Of a DNA stretch of 64,000 nucleotides, positions 51,201-62,221 are shown piece after piece. Positions within the stretch are counted from its first letter, which is position 1, and every line of letters starts with the position of its first letter. The notes under the pieces were generated by a model. The model was not told where the DNA came from and did not search any database. It saw only the letters and a list, made by a program, of their open reading frames with translations. Both the position numbers and the translations under genes were made by a program. Source of the DNA: Trifolium pratense (lineage: Eukaryota; Streptophyta; Magnoliopsida; Fabales; Fabaceae); the NCBI RefSeq assembly GCF_020283565.1, contig NC_060059.1:40850338-40914337 (forward strand). The letters are read 5' to 3'.

Positions 51201-51770
51201 GTAAAGACGAGGACAAGTACTTCTAAACAATATTGTCATTAATCCTTAAAATTTCAAAAGTAAGCTTATTAAATTTTCGTATTTTACCTACAGTTCAAGG
51301 TTCTTCGCGGCGGTTGTTGGCAAAAGATGAATTTTGAGAGAGAGAATTCTCAAATGAGTGAGAGAGACAATTCTCAAATGAGTAGAGTCAACCAACACCA
51401 TGATTTAATAGCAAATCCATGGATTCAACACTACAGATCTTCAAGCAAACAAGAAAGTGCAATAGCTGCATCCCCTATAACTCAACAAGTTGTTAGTTTC
51501 AGCCAAAAGAAGAAAAATTCCTCAAAAGCAGGACAATTTCATATGACTGAATCTCAATTTTATCATCAAAATATGCTTTACAGTGATACAGGTTAGTCAA
51601 ATTTTCTAATAATTCCAATTAATTTTATTTAATTTGTTTTAATAATTCTCACATTGATGTCTTTCTTGGTTGTTGCAGAAGTGTCGGATCAAAACTTCGT
51701 TGACGAAGAAGTGAAATGTGAAAAGAAAATCACAAGCAATGCGAAAAGACGAAAATCTTTTGATTGTTGA
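48218..51770 (+). CDS. COR27: COR27/COR28-like cold-regulated clock repressor
   Basis: Exons: 48218-48223 (only ATG GAG), 49230-49382, 51294-51591, 51679-51770. All are GT-AG and in phase, giving 549 nt and 182 aa. Recognised by the N-terminal block WTDEKHSMYIKSIEASFVND and the block FKVLRGGCWQKMNFERE, hallmarks of the plant-specific COR27/COR28 proteins. Those are night-phased, cold-induced nuclear repressors in the clock and photomorphogenesis that act with HY5 and COP1. The C-terminal part has TEVSDQNFVDEE, KRRK and a stop. The 6-nt first exon matches the short first exon expected for this family. A further exon in a shifted frame downstream suggests the C-terminus is truncated here. It could equally be called COR28. 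Confidence 0.85.
50144..50397. mobile_element. Foldback MITE in COR27-like intron 2
   Basis: Ends GATATTTTTTCTTTAGGCCC and the complement of GGGCCCGAAGAGAAAATATC. Inner repeats of AACTTCGGTTTC and GAACCGAAGTTTTTAT pair in the same way. About 254 bp. Confidence 0.75.
50545..50825. repeat. Degenerate direct repeats in COR27-like intron 2
   Basis: A unit of about 115 bp starting GAAGTTGCAATTCAAAC ... CGGAGAGATTTAGAAC occurs near 50547 and 50641, and in weaker form at about 50738 and 50780 (GAGCATTTCGATACGTAACTTCCGAAG). A separate 21-bp tandem GGCTCTATCCCTATATAGAA occurs twice at about 50892-50931. Confidence 0.7.
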
Positions 51771-51942
51771 TGCAAAAGACAATGATCTGGTATAGTTCTA
51801 TTTTATATATCATTTTAAATGTCGGTTTTGTAGAAGAAAAAAAAAATTAATTTCCAATTTTTGTTTCAGATGGTTCCTATGAGCAAATCTAAATCTTCTT
51901 CCATTGGAGATGTTAACAAGAATTGTATTTCTACAGCATAAA
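51771..51942 (+). pseudogene. Displaced C-terminal exon of the COR27-like gene
   Basis: Just past the stop at 51768-51770, the frame shifted by one base reads on through GATGCAAAAGACAATGATCTG to a donor GTATAG at 51790. After an intron ending TTTCAG, an exon at 51870-51942 reads MVPMSKSKSSSIGDVNKN to a TAA. This looks like the family C-terminus now out of frame. The likely cause is one extra base near the CTTTT run at 51757-51761, or an alternative splice not visible here. Confidence 0.5.
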
Positions 51943-52479
51943 GTATGAATGAGGGAATATCATAAATGTGATGGTTCTGATCTGAACGAAACGTTCTTAG
52001 GCAGAGCAACAAGAAGAGGAGTTGGCAAATATTACATAAGCTAATGATTTGAAATGACTTATAATTGGAAACTTAAGATTAAAACTCTTTGTATGTGTAT
52101 GTCTGTGAGTATGTATAAGTGTACTAGTAAACTGATACTTTGGTTCTTAAAAATTTGATTGAGGCCTTATTATCACTACGCTACGTAAATGTATCAAAAT
52201 TTCAAACATACTCATGAGTCATGGCACGTCTCTTTTCTTGATAATTGACTAAGTTGATTAATAGAAGACACATTCGAGGATTAAACTAGCTAAAGAAAAA
52301 CACATTTATGTATGTTTTTGTAACTTTGATGCATATTTGAAGGATTATTGTGACAACCTCTAGTGTACCTCTAGTTGTAATAGTAGAGTAGAATTGAATG
52401 ATAAAAATGCTATATGAACAAGTTATATCCACAAGCAAAGGACAAAACCGCTCCTACTAATAAGTGAGTGACATTGTTG
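51943..52479. other. COR27-like 3' UTR and flank
   Basis: No ORF. It should hold the transcript end; otherwise nothing recognised. Confidence 0.4.
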
Positions 52480-53320
52480 ACTTGCCTGATGAAATTTATT
52501 CTAAAGTTTGAGAAACTAAGTAAAGAACCTTTAGGATCGGGGGTTGGGATTACCGGCTCCACCATCTACTACTAGCTTACAACCTAGTTCTGTGGAGGCG
52601 TTCGAAATACCCAAATTCGTTAACCAAACTATTGCTTGCTTTAAACCGCATGCTTTAGCCTCATGAGGTAGTGGGCTGACTTACCACCACATCGTATTTG
52701 CCCGAATAAAAGAACCTTTGTCATCTCTCAAGCATATTTCTACTATAACAGTTCTCGTCCTTAAATATTGCCGCGCCAATTTTGCATTTTAGCATTCTGA
52801 TCTCCGGTGCTGCCCACAAATCTGCTCCTGGCCTCTCCGGCCCTGTGCATTATTCGCAGCATTCCACTGGTTCAAACAGTTCCATGCTAATTGTAACGAA
52901 ACCGATAGCCTTAACTTCAAGCCCTCCCACAATTTTTTCGTTTCTTCGAATACAAATACACCATAACGCCATTGCAAAAGTGTTTACTTGATGGAAAGGC
53001 GACTGCTCCAATAATTGAAAAAATAATGCAACAAAACCGTCCGCCGTTTCTATCATTCTATTAATAATATTCCAAAGTCCAGCTTCCTCCGAAATTTCTC
53101 GAGTTTCGGCAACCAAGAAAATATGTCAATCGTTCTCATAATTCATAATTACCATGAAAATGAAGACATCTATCCAAGCAATTTATCCCTTTGTGTTGGC
53201 GTCGTTGTCTTGTTGGTAAACACCTCTTACCACGCGCCAAAGAAAAACTTTAACTCTGAGGAATTTTAAGCCCGACCAAAATCTTCAACCAATTATTTTC
53301 CACCGGAATTCTCTATTATA
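52480..53320 (-). mobile_element. LINE-type retrotransposon relic (ORF2 3' part)
   Basis: On the minus strand broken frames read, in order: a zinc-binding-like segment (KVFLWRVVRGV from about 53250, then PTRQRL in another frame), then AGLWNIINRM, FAMALWCICIRRNEKI (52850-53116), and an RNase H-like phrase with EAKACGLKQAIVWLTNLGI near 52570-52660. This is the usual end of plant LINE ORF2 (zf-RVT, then RNase H). Frameshifts and stops interrupt it. Confidence 0.65.
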
Positions 53321-53539
53321 CACTCATTCTCCATTCATGGTATCATAGGACTAATAACAAAAGAGTTCTCTTGCTCCCTAATCCAAGCGTCTTCCCAAAC
53401 ATTAGCCCCCATAGTCTACTACTAATATATTGGTACACATAGTTTAGACGTGATAATATATAACTATTATTGTAGGACCTAAACATTTTGAGAATCTCAA
53501 AATTTTGAGGTTTGATGCGTCGTACACCCATCACATGGA

Positions 53540-53881
53540 TGTTAAGAGTCCCACATCGGTTGAGATATGACCTGACTAAGTGTTTATATACTAGAGGCAA
53601 TCCTCACCTTACAAGCCGGTTTTGTAAGGATGAGTTAGGCCCAATACTCAATTCTCTGATGGTATCAGAGCCTCTCCAAGATCCGTTGGGCCACCCGATA
53701 TCGGGTCACCTACCATTTATATCCACGCACCAAGCCTAATAGTGCTGGGCGTGAGGGGGTGTGTTAAGAGTCCCACATCGGTTGAGAGATGGCCTGACTA
53801 AGTGTTTATATACTAGAGACAATCCTCACCTTACAAGCCGGTTTTGTAAGGATGAGTTAGGCCCAATACTCAATTCTAAGA
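53540..53881 (+). mobile_element. Complete TRIM retrotransposon (342 bp)
   Basis: Two direct repeats of 120 bp (53540-53659 and 53762-53881), each starting TGTTAAGAGTCCCACATCGG, differ at only a few sites. Immediately after the left repeat lies TGGTATCAGAGCC (53660), the initiator-Met-tRNA primer-binding site. Before the right repeat is the purine tract GTGAGGGGG (53751-53759). A 5-bp duplication ATGGA flanks the whole (53535-53539 and 53882-53886). With a 102-bp interior and no genes it must move using enzymes from other elements. Confidence 0.95.
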
Positions 53882-53886
53882 ATGGA

Positions 53887-55056
53887 TAGGAGTCGGGCCG
53901 GCTTGTCATTGAGCCCTCCTTATATTGCATCCTTGAGCCTTAAATCTATTGGATCCCACATTGACTGTCCTTGATCTCGATCAATCATTAGACCGGGTCT
54001 AAGAAGATCTTTCGGTTCACTCCCTTATACTATTCAAATATGTCAAAATACACTATTAGAAATATGTTTATGATAAAGTGTGATACACCCCCCTAAGTGA
54101 AATCCCAATTCATGTCATGGATGAACTCAATAGTGATGAGGAGTCACATAGCACAAACTACTTCTTTTTATCTTTCCGTTGTTTTTACATTTCCAAAAAT
54201 TATGCAAGTTTGTTATGCTACACTTGCATTATATAATCTGTACATGAAACTCTTTGGTTATGATGAATGATAAGAAGATTTTATTTTATTTTTCTCTCAA
54301 ATTCTCTTTTTCTTCTCCCTAATTTCTCAAGGAATAAACACTCACTCGAAGATAAGCGGGTTGTATCAAAGTGCCACAATTTAAGCAGGTTGAGAAAAAT
54401 ATTTTCAATTTACTCATCTGTCTCAAATTATAAGGAAAAAACAAAAACTACACTTATAAAGAAAAAAAAATCAAAACATAATTAGAAGTATTTTATTTTT
54501 GTATTTTCCTTAAAATATGTTTAATAAGAAGATGTAAACATAATTTTCATTAGTTCTTTTTTTTTTTTTTACAAAATTTTTCATTAGTTCTTGTTTATTG
54601 AGAAAAGCGGAAAGTGAACATATTAAATATCAAATAAGAGCCTTTTTCAAAATTATTTGAGTGGAGATTAATGTCAAATGATTAATAAACACAAAAATAG
54701 ACCATAGATATTGAGGAATAAAACTAAAATCCTTAGCCTTGATTTGCTACTAGCTTGGACTTTTTCTGTCTTTTTTGGATGAAGCATGTAAAGCAAATAT
54801 ATATTCTGTTACAGCTTGCAAAAAAGCTATAAATCCTCATTTTGAAGATAATGAAAGATATATATGAAAGTGTACGAGAGTGGACAGAAATGAAAGATTT
54901 TACGTCCTAATATGAGAGAGTCATCAGCCTCTTCCATTCTTTCATTTTGTTATTAAAATTAAAATATCAACAAACAAGAAATATACTCAAATCGTGACCG
55001 TTCAAAATTTGCATGTCTATATTCCTCCATTGATCGTTGTCCATGATATTTACTCT
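53887..55056. other. Intergenic, nothing recognised
   Basis: The first 200 bp, with phrases such as GGATCCCACATTGACTGTCC, may be older retroelement sequence. The rest is AT-rich with no ORF above chance. Confidence 0.4.
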
Positions 55057-55065
55057 TATTATGTC

Positions 55066-55372
55066 GGCTTAATTAATAAAATGGTTCCTTAAAGACATTT
55101 TTTGTTTCACATTGGTCCCTTAATGAAAAAAAATGTCTGAATATGTCTCTTAAAGAAAAAAATGTCCGAATAGGTCCCTTAAAGACATATCCGTTAATCA
55201 GTTTGGTCCTATTCTGACCTTTTTTTAGGGACCAAACTGATTAACGAATATGTCTTTAAGGGACCTATTAAGACCTTTTTTTCTTTAAGGGACCTATTCA
55301 GACTTTTTTTTTCTTTAAGGGACCAATCTGAAACCAAAAATATCTTTAAGGGACCATTTTACTAATTAAGCC
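55066..55372. mobile_element. Mutator-like foldback MITE, family B copy 2
   Basis: Ends GGCTTAATTA and TAATTAAGCC, with a clean 9-bp duplication TATTATGTC (55057-55065 and 55373-55381). The interior is stacked inverted repeats of GGTCCCTTAAAGACAT, as in the copy at 7424. 307 bp. Confidence 0.88.
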
Positions 55373-55431
55373 TATTATGTCTTGTTCACACTTTTTATCA
55401 CACTCACAGATGCATGGTTCAGTAATGTAGG

Positions 55432-56273
55432 CAGTGGCGGATCCAAGACCTAGGGTCAGGGGGTGCAAATTTTTTCTTATTAATAATTATTTTCATATAT
55501 ATAAAATAAATAATTTATTTTTTTATTCTCATTTTATTGTTTATTTAAACTACTAAATTTTATTAGATTTTATATTTTTGTCAAGTGACCTAATAGTTAG
55601 AGTCACATTTTAAATTCTAACTTCGAACTCAGACCCCTACTACTAGCAGAGCATGTCTTTGGTCCTTAGATAGATTCCGAAAAAAGGGAAGAATTATAAT
55701 TGAAGACTAATTCTTGTAATTTCTTTGAGAATCTTTGTGTAACGAAACACTTTTGATTAGTGGAACGGAGAACCGCTCACTCCTAAACAAAGATAATATT
55801 TGAACTGAACTAACAAACATCATGGATTTTAGTGTTTCTTTTCCTTTGCCTTGTTTAATTTCTGTTTGTGATTATTATTGCGCCCCTTTGATTTAGCTGC
55901 TATTAATTTTACTCTCATAGTATTAATGAGATTTTTCTTCTGAATTCACAATATTAATAGTTATTAATTGTTTTTAATCTATTCAAAAGAAAATGGGAAA
56001 AAATCTAAGAAACAACCTTAGAAAAGAAAACGACAAAGAAGTCGATGTATAAAAAATTGGACTAGTTATCTGCCAAGTTGGGCTACTTATGGGTCAGGTC
56101 TCCACAAAAGCTTGTGTGTTAGCAACTGAAGTGAGACTTAAGAAATATTTTAGTGGTGCAGAATAATAAAGTGAGGGTGTGCAAAACATAAACCATATAG
56201 GATAATTGCTGTAAATTTTAAAAAACCAGGGTGTGCAAGTGCACACCCTCACATGAGAGTAGATCCGCCCCTG
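55432..56273. mobile_element. hAT non-autonomous element with perfect 8-bp duplication
   Basis: Ends CAGTGGCGGATCCA and TAGATCCGCCCCTG are imperfect inverted repeats with the CA...TG and GCGG features of hAT. The 8-bp AATGTAGG flanks both sides exactly (55424-55431 and 56274-56281). 842 bp, no recognisable transposase. Subterminal GGGGTGCAAATT and GGGTGTGCAAGTG are related. Confidence 0.9.
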
Positions 56274-56281
56274 AATGTAGG

Positions 56282-57539
56282 TATTGCTTCTAATTGGCCA
56301 AGTATAAGTACTACATTACCTTATCAAATCAATCGGTAGTGCGAATTTATTGAACATGTACTGAACTCTAGGATACGTGGTTCAATTCTCATAGAAGGCA
56401 AAAATTACTAGAGAGGGGTAGAGAAGATCGTGAGATACAACGTCGGGATTGCTTACTAAATACGTAGAAAAGGAGTCCGAACTATTGCACCACTTTCAGT
56501 GTTGGGTCAGTCCATGTGTTGTGTCAATCTATATAGAGTGAAGTTTTGACTTTAAATGGGCACCTCACAAATAGACGGTGAAATTGGTGGCCTTGAATTA
56601 GTCGATTTTTGGACCGTGTTTAAACTTTTTCGGAGAATCTCATACTAAAACTCTGATCCCCTCTATATTGTAATTTTCTTATCAACTAACGATTCAATTT
56701 TATCTCAATCTATTACCAAAACTTTTTTGGTGAACACTCCCATACACATATTATTTGAATATGTACATACACATTTTAATAGGTCCATAAAAATTAATAA
56801 ACACTATTTGTGAACCATTAAAATTATCTACCTCAACTTCTTCTTCAAAAAAAATATCTATCTCAAAAGTATATAGCAATACAAATTCAAATAAGATGTA
56901 TACCGCAAAATTCACATACTATTTTATCTTCATTTGGAGGCGGCCGTTAGTAGTGTCGTGCTCTTCTCATTCTTTTTCTTGTATCATTCATTCATGGAAG
57001 AGATTCGACCAATAATTCATAAACTTTACTACATGATATTCCTCCCTCCAGCTGGAAAAATGGTGACATGTAATAATTTACAAAAGAGTTGTGGTTCCTA
57101 GCATATACACATCTTTTAATATCGTAAACTTTTGGGTCCCCCTTAAATTATCCATCTTCTTTTTTGATTTGGAAAAAATTATTAGGAGTCTTTTTCTATG
57201 ATATCTCTTGGCCACAATCTCTACAGATCTTTATCATTTCACTAACTGGTTCAAATAATGTGATAACGATCTTCAATATTAAAGCGTTGAGTATAGTAAT
57301 TGTCAATATAATCACTTATTATTCATAATACAAAATCTCGCCAATTTGTCATCTTCTTAATTTTTTTAATAATTTAATTTGACTAATATATAAGATATTA
57401 CATAGCACGCAACAAACTTTTTCTTTTCTTCTAAGTTTTAATCCTATTCTTTTGGGTCATCACGAGGAGCAGTTAGAGGGATCATCCACATTGAGCTCAA
57501 GAACAACTTTATATTTCTTTGTTGAACACCACACTTTTT
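56282..57539. other. Intergenic, nothing recognised
   Basis: No gene. Parts (about 56390-56660) have retroelement-like composition, but no ends were found. Confidence 0.35.
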
Positions 57540-57955
57540 TAACCAAAATCTTAAGGTGTTAGGTTACGGGTCCTCTCACTTATAAAGTGTTAAACCTCCA
57601 TTTTTCTAAGCAATGTGAGACTTAACCACTCACACTTTACACAACAACAATCTGCCCCTCAACAATGGTCATGGGCAAGTGTCCCACATGTGGGTAAAAG
57701 AGTGTCATGTTAAAGAGAGTCAACGGCGGTACAAAGTGTTTGTGGAAGGTGGAGCATTGTGGACTCACACTTGAGGGGAGTGTTAGAATATAACAAGTGT
57801 GAGTTTGTGAAAATAGTCCTACATTGGATACGAATGTGGTGACTTGAGCATTTACAAGTGGAAGAACCCACTCACCCAATACCTTAAGGTTTTGGGTGGA
57901 CAAGTGATATGTCTCCCACAAATGTGTGTTGCTCAAAAGAAAAAGTCCCACAAAA
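57540..57955. mobile_element. Possible retroelement fragment
   Basis: Contains a purine-rich tract directly before a TG start (TTGAGGGGAG then TGTTAGAATATAAC at 57781), as at a polypurine tract and 3' LTR junction. Mirrored phrases AACCTTAAGGT and TCCCACATGTGGG also occur. Neither a second LTR nor a primer site was found, so this is tentative. A 104-codon minus frame here is not convincing. Confidence 0.35.
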
Positions 57956-58442
57956 TTAAATGCTCCTTGCTCGACCCTCCTCGATAGCCGTCATTATTTT
58001 TATTCGTTCTTCTTAGTTTACCAAAGATGGAATGATTTCAGGTCAAATCTTGACATGAAATCACCCCTTCAAATTGTTTTTTTTCTTTCTTTCAACTAGG
58101 TATATCAAATCCTGGTATATTTTGTTGTTGTCTCATCTTTGTACGGTGTTCATTGGTTTCAGGTTGAAAGATTAGTTCCGATCAAGTGCGAATTCATTCA
58201 ATGTTGATTTTGTGTAATCAACGCTACAAATCTGAAGACATGAATATTTCAGACGCTTGCAATTTGCTGCTTTATGCTTTTTAGTATAACAGGTAGAATT
58301 GGAGTTCCTACTTCAGAGTAAGTTGTCTTGCAATTTTTTTTTTGTTTTTTTTTTTTTTTTTGTTTTTGGGTTTCAATCTTCCTTTATTTCAAATAAACAA
58401 AAATCTCATCCTCAAACGAATTAACCAAAAATCAAAGTAATA
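57956..58442. other. Intergenic, nothing recognised
   Basis: Long T-runs at 58339-58365. No gene. Confidence 0.4.
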
Positions 58443-58709
58443 CTACATCCGTCCCTAATTACAAGACCCTGTTTGAGAAAAATGTATTTTTCATTTATCT
58501 TGTTTTGACCGTGTTTTTTTAATAATATATAAATGTAAATATTATCATATAAGATCTTGTTCAATTTGCTTAGATGAGTATGTTCAAAATATTAAATTTT
58601 TATAATTTTTACTAATAGACAATTAAAGATGTTAGTGATCAAAATTGTGCATTGGCGTACCTGTACGTGCAATGATTAAACACAGTCTTATAATTAAGGA
58701 CGTATATAG
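58443..58709. mobile_element. Stowaway-type MITE, family A copy 2
   Basis: Ends CTACATCCGTCCCTAATTAC and the complement of TAATTAAGGACGTATATAG, flanked by TA (58441-58442 and 58710-58711). The interior matches 2573-2819 closely, including TTGTTTTGACCGT and ATAATTTTTACTAATA. Confidence 0.88.
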
Positions 58710-58711
58710 TA

Positions 58712-59764
58712 GAAAATTGTATACCACTTAAAGGCAAAACTCAGAAGTTATAAATAAATAGGGCACTAATTAACTCCTAGAAAGCGCACATAACACACCG
58801 ACAAGTTCTTCTTTAATCTTGATAATCCAACGATAAAAAAAAATTTAGCGGAAGAATTTTTATATCAAGAAACAATTGTCAAGAGAAAACAACAACCTTT
58901 ATTGAAGGCGAGTTAAACTCGCAACAAAGTTAATTTGAAGAGTTCGTCACCCGACTAATATGCCGAGCAAACAAAGAACTCGCCAAAGGTGTCATTTACC
59001 CAAGTTCAACTATTCACATCAAGAGAAAGATTTATCCCACATAGTCCACCAATAATTGTTGTTCCAAGATAAAAAGGGCTCGTTTCCAAGTGAGCACCCA
59101 AATCGATCCATGGCCTAAATTAACTAGAAAATTAGTCTTGGAAAACAATGTATTAGGGCTACATTATCTCCTATTACCATGCATATATATGTATTCATCG
59201 TGTTATTATGAATTATTTATTGTAAAAAAGAAGTTTATAATTATATTTTTTTCATGCTTCAAAAGAAATTATGTTATTGTAGCTAGGTTAATACATAAAA
59301 TATTGTTGGTACGTGTAACGTGTGGAACAACATGGGTAGTATTGTTTCATGGGTAAGAAATTTCCCATTTTGTCGAAGCATATGCAAAGCATGCGTCCTT
59401 TTACATATTTTGAACATAACATACTTGATGAAACAAGAATTGACATCATATAAATACTTTAGTGCATATATTAAAATAATATTACAGGGTGGATTTCACC
59501 AAAAGAGCATGAACATGAGACAGGTGCCCCTTGTAATTGATCTCCAAAGATATTACCTTGTCAATTGTCATAGAGTAATAACCAGTCACCATTATACACG
59601 TTTAAAATAGGACCAGAATCTAGAGATGACACCTACCTACTACATCACCATCACCAAGATATATACAGTATATCATTCCTTTATAAGTGAGATAGTGGAT
59701 CGTGGACACATTATAAGTAATAAAATACGTAGTTAACTAAAAATAAGTTAGATGGATTATGTAT
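58712..59764. other. Intergenic, nothing recognised
   Basis: Two frames (59090-59356 and 59320-59610) have no family features and are probably chance. Confidence 0.4.
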
Positions 59765-60020
59765 TAATGAAGTCTCAAATCGCTTGTGTGTTTATATGTG
59801 AGGGTAATCCTCATCTTATAAGTCGGTTTTGTAGGGTTGAGTTAGACTCAATTCTCAATTTTAAGATGGTATCAGAGCTTCCTCCACGATCCGTTGAACC
59901 GTCTGCTATCAATTTATGATCGGTCATCCACCATTTATATGCGCGTCCCAAGCCTAATAATGCTGAACGCAGCCGTTTGTGTAAGATTGAGTTAAATTCA
60001 ATTATATATCAATTCTAAAA
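59765..60020 (+). mobile_element. Degenerate TRIM copy
   Basis: The left LTR remnant (about 59768-59866) keeps GTAATCCTCATCTTATAAG, TCGGTTTTGTAGG and TTGAGTTAGACTCAATTCTC. It is followed by TGGTATCAGAGC (59867-59878) and an interior close to that of 53540-53881 (ACCATTTATATGCGCGTCCC, AAGCCTAATAATGCTG). The right LTR is truncated at about 60018. Confidence 0.85.
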
Positions 60021-60551
60021 TACTGGTTAATTAATCCATAAATGTTAGTTAAATGAGTTGGTCTGGAAGTCTAAGCTCATGCACTTGTATTGGGTAACTA
60101 GTTTTGTTTTGAGGTTAATTACACCTCAATGAACAATATTTAAATCTTCCAATATAACAAGCTCTGAATCAGTTTCTAGATGATGCAAACCCTATATCAT
60201 GCACGACAAACAGATCAGGGATTCCAGTTAAACTCAAAATCATGAGAAAGATGAAAGATCTCATTCATTCTCAACGTTATCCCCATTTTATAGACAAACT
60301 TGACGTCTAAAGATATACTCCTATGTCTTATGCTGATAATGCATGTACTTGACCAAACACGTTGCATGTGACCAAACACTGCTTGTAAGCAACGTGTCGC
60401 CATTTGATGAGCAATTCAAGCGACCCTCACTAATCATGTGTTCAAGAAAAATGTATACGTACTTCAACTACGTACTAGTACTAGTACTTCATTACAAGCA
60501 CTATATTGTGTAAAAATAAAATTTGGTGTTTAGCATGCTACTAGTATATAT
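60021..60551. other. Intergenic, nothing recognised
   Basis: A 62-codon minus frame at 60215-60403 has no recognisable motif. TSD-like TATAT at 60547-60551 belongs to the LTR that follows. Confidence 0.4.
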
Positions 60552-61934
60552 TGATGACGTTTCGTCACACTCTCATAATTCATGCTTATTTGAGGAACAT
60601 TAGACTTATTTTAGAAGTTTTTAAGCAATAAATCAAGAGAAATCACTTCAGAAGCAAGGTTACTTGAAATACAAGAAAGCAGGAAATTATGCAGGAAAAG
60701 TTGCAGATTAACCACGCTGGGGGCGTGGTCCATCACGCGCAGCGTGATGCTTATCACAGAGAGGCCCAAAATCCTGCTATGATCACGCGCGGCGTAGGAC
60801 CTGTCCACGCGCGGCGTGGGACCTGTCCACGCGCGGCGTGAAACAATTGACCTGAGAAGATTGACCACTGACTAGTGATCACGCGCGGCGTGGGAAGGAT
60901 CACGCGCGGCGTGATGGTTGATTTGAACTACGCCGAGGGCGTGGGAAGGATCACGCGCGGCGTAGTAAGCATCGCTGAAGTCCAGTTGCCTCTGACTAGT
61001 GACCACGCGCCGCGTGATGCTGTTACACGCGCAGCGTAGGATGAAGAAATGCAACCACGCGCGGCGTGATGGATCTGACGCGCGGCGTGATTGCAATTAC
61101 TATATATGAAAAACTGATTTTTCTGGACTGGGTTCGAAATTTTCTGCAGTTCATCACTTTTTCTGAGTTTTGGAGCGATCAAGACGGTCCGATCCTGGAA
61201 TTAAAGTGGAAGCTTCAAGATATTCAACAAGATGGAAGCAATAGCCATGGAGTTGGAGCTTGAGGTTCATCGAGGAGCTATGAGGAACTAACTTCCTCAT
61301 AGAGGTAGGATCTAGGATGAATTAGGATATAGTTTGATCATGTAACCATGCTTCTTGATTTGTAATCACTCTTTTAAGTAGTTGTTCAATGCAGTTCTTT
61401 ACTTAATGCTTTATAATTTCTGATCAACTTTATAACGAACTTAGTTTTTAATCACGTATGAGAATATTGATTGAAAATCTGAACTGATTGCATTGAGCAC
61501 TTGAGTGTTTCCGGTCGAGAGATTGAAACATAGAGTGTAGCGAACGATCAACGCGTTTTCAAATACTTCGGTGTTGGTAGCTTTCATCCGAGAGATCGGA
61601 GGAGTATCGACAACGGATAGGGTGAATTTATCAAGAGATTGAGATTCACCATATTGTTGATCTAGTTGTAACACTTGAGTGATTCAAATTGATATAATTG
61701 GTTGCATGTGATATCTATAGACTATGTGATTCCGACAATCCTACCTCTCTTTTCCATAATTGCATTAGCACGTTTTCTTACCATACCAAACTACTCAATC
61801 AAACCCCCAAATATGTTTGTTAATTTCATTATGTTCATAGACACAATTTCCTCGTTATGATCGCGCAATCCCTGTAGATCGATAATCTTTTATTACTCAA
61901 TTGACGGATTTGTACACTTGCAAATACGCAATCA
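60552..61934 (+). mobile_element. Solo LTR of a Ty3/gypsy-type element (1383 bp)
   Basis: Starts TGATGACG and ends ACGCAATCA, giving TG...CA termini, with an exact 5-bp duplication TATAT on both sides (60547-60551 and 61935-61939). No internal region or second LTR is present, so it is a solo LTR left by recombination. The end region (TTTTATTACTCAATTGACGG, then TACACTTGCAAATACGC) resembles LTR ends of the Athila/Tat branch; the family is an inference. The 5' half holds the GC-rich motif array at 60714-61088. Confidence 0.85.
60714..61088 (+). repeat. Array of 13 GC-rich hairpin-like motifs in the LTR
   Basis: Eleven copies of ACGCGC(G/A/C)GCGT and two variants (ACGCTGGGGGCGT, ACGCCGAGGGCGT), with motif starts at 60714, 60735, 60785, 60807, 60829, 60881, 60902, 60930, 60953, 61005, 61027, 61057 and 61078. 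Gaps are 21-23 bp within groups and 28-30 or 50-52 bp between them. The outer arms (CACGC and GCGTG) can pair while the core varies. The array is CpG-dense in otherwise AT-rich DNA. Confidence 0.9.
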
Positions 61935-61964
61935 TATATGTTAGTCGTTTGCTAGTTTAAATGT

Positions 61965-62100
61965 TTTTTTTGTTTGTTTTGTTTTAAACTTGACCGCCTA
62001 ATCCGATTCGGGGGATCGGTTTTAACATCAAATGGTTCCAACCTTGTCCTGATCGCAGTTGCGGGGATCGAACTATAGTCCTCCCTACCAAGTTCTTGTT
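61965..62100 (-). mobile_element. tRNA-derived SINE, family 2 (truncated)
   Basis: On the plus strand: a T-rich run, CGATTCGGGGGATCGGTTTTAACATCAAATGGTTCCAACC, GATCGCAGTTGCGGGGATCGAACTATAGTCCTCCCTACCAAGTT. The segment with box A is missing, so the 5' end of the SINE is truncated. Confidence 0.8.
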
Positions 62101-62221
62101 TGCTGAAATGATTTTTACAATGAGATAATTATTAATCAACTTAGTAATACTAAATGTATTTGCCACATTTTTAGTCCATTGTCACATTACAAAAGCTTAA
62201 AGATTTAAAGGTATTTGTTTT

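Noticed and set aside
57637..57951. 104-codon minus-strand ORF
   Set aside because: No recognisable motif, and it lies in retroelement-like repeat sequence.
60714..61088. CRISPR-like array of repeats
   Set aside because: The spacers are short and repetitive, the motifs are only 11-13 bp, and the context is a plant LTR; CRISPR arrays are prokaryotic.
60611..61182. Minus-strand frames rich in HAARDPS repeats
   Set aside because: They are only translations of the GC-rich motif array in the LTR.
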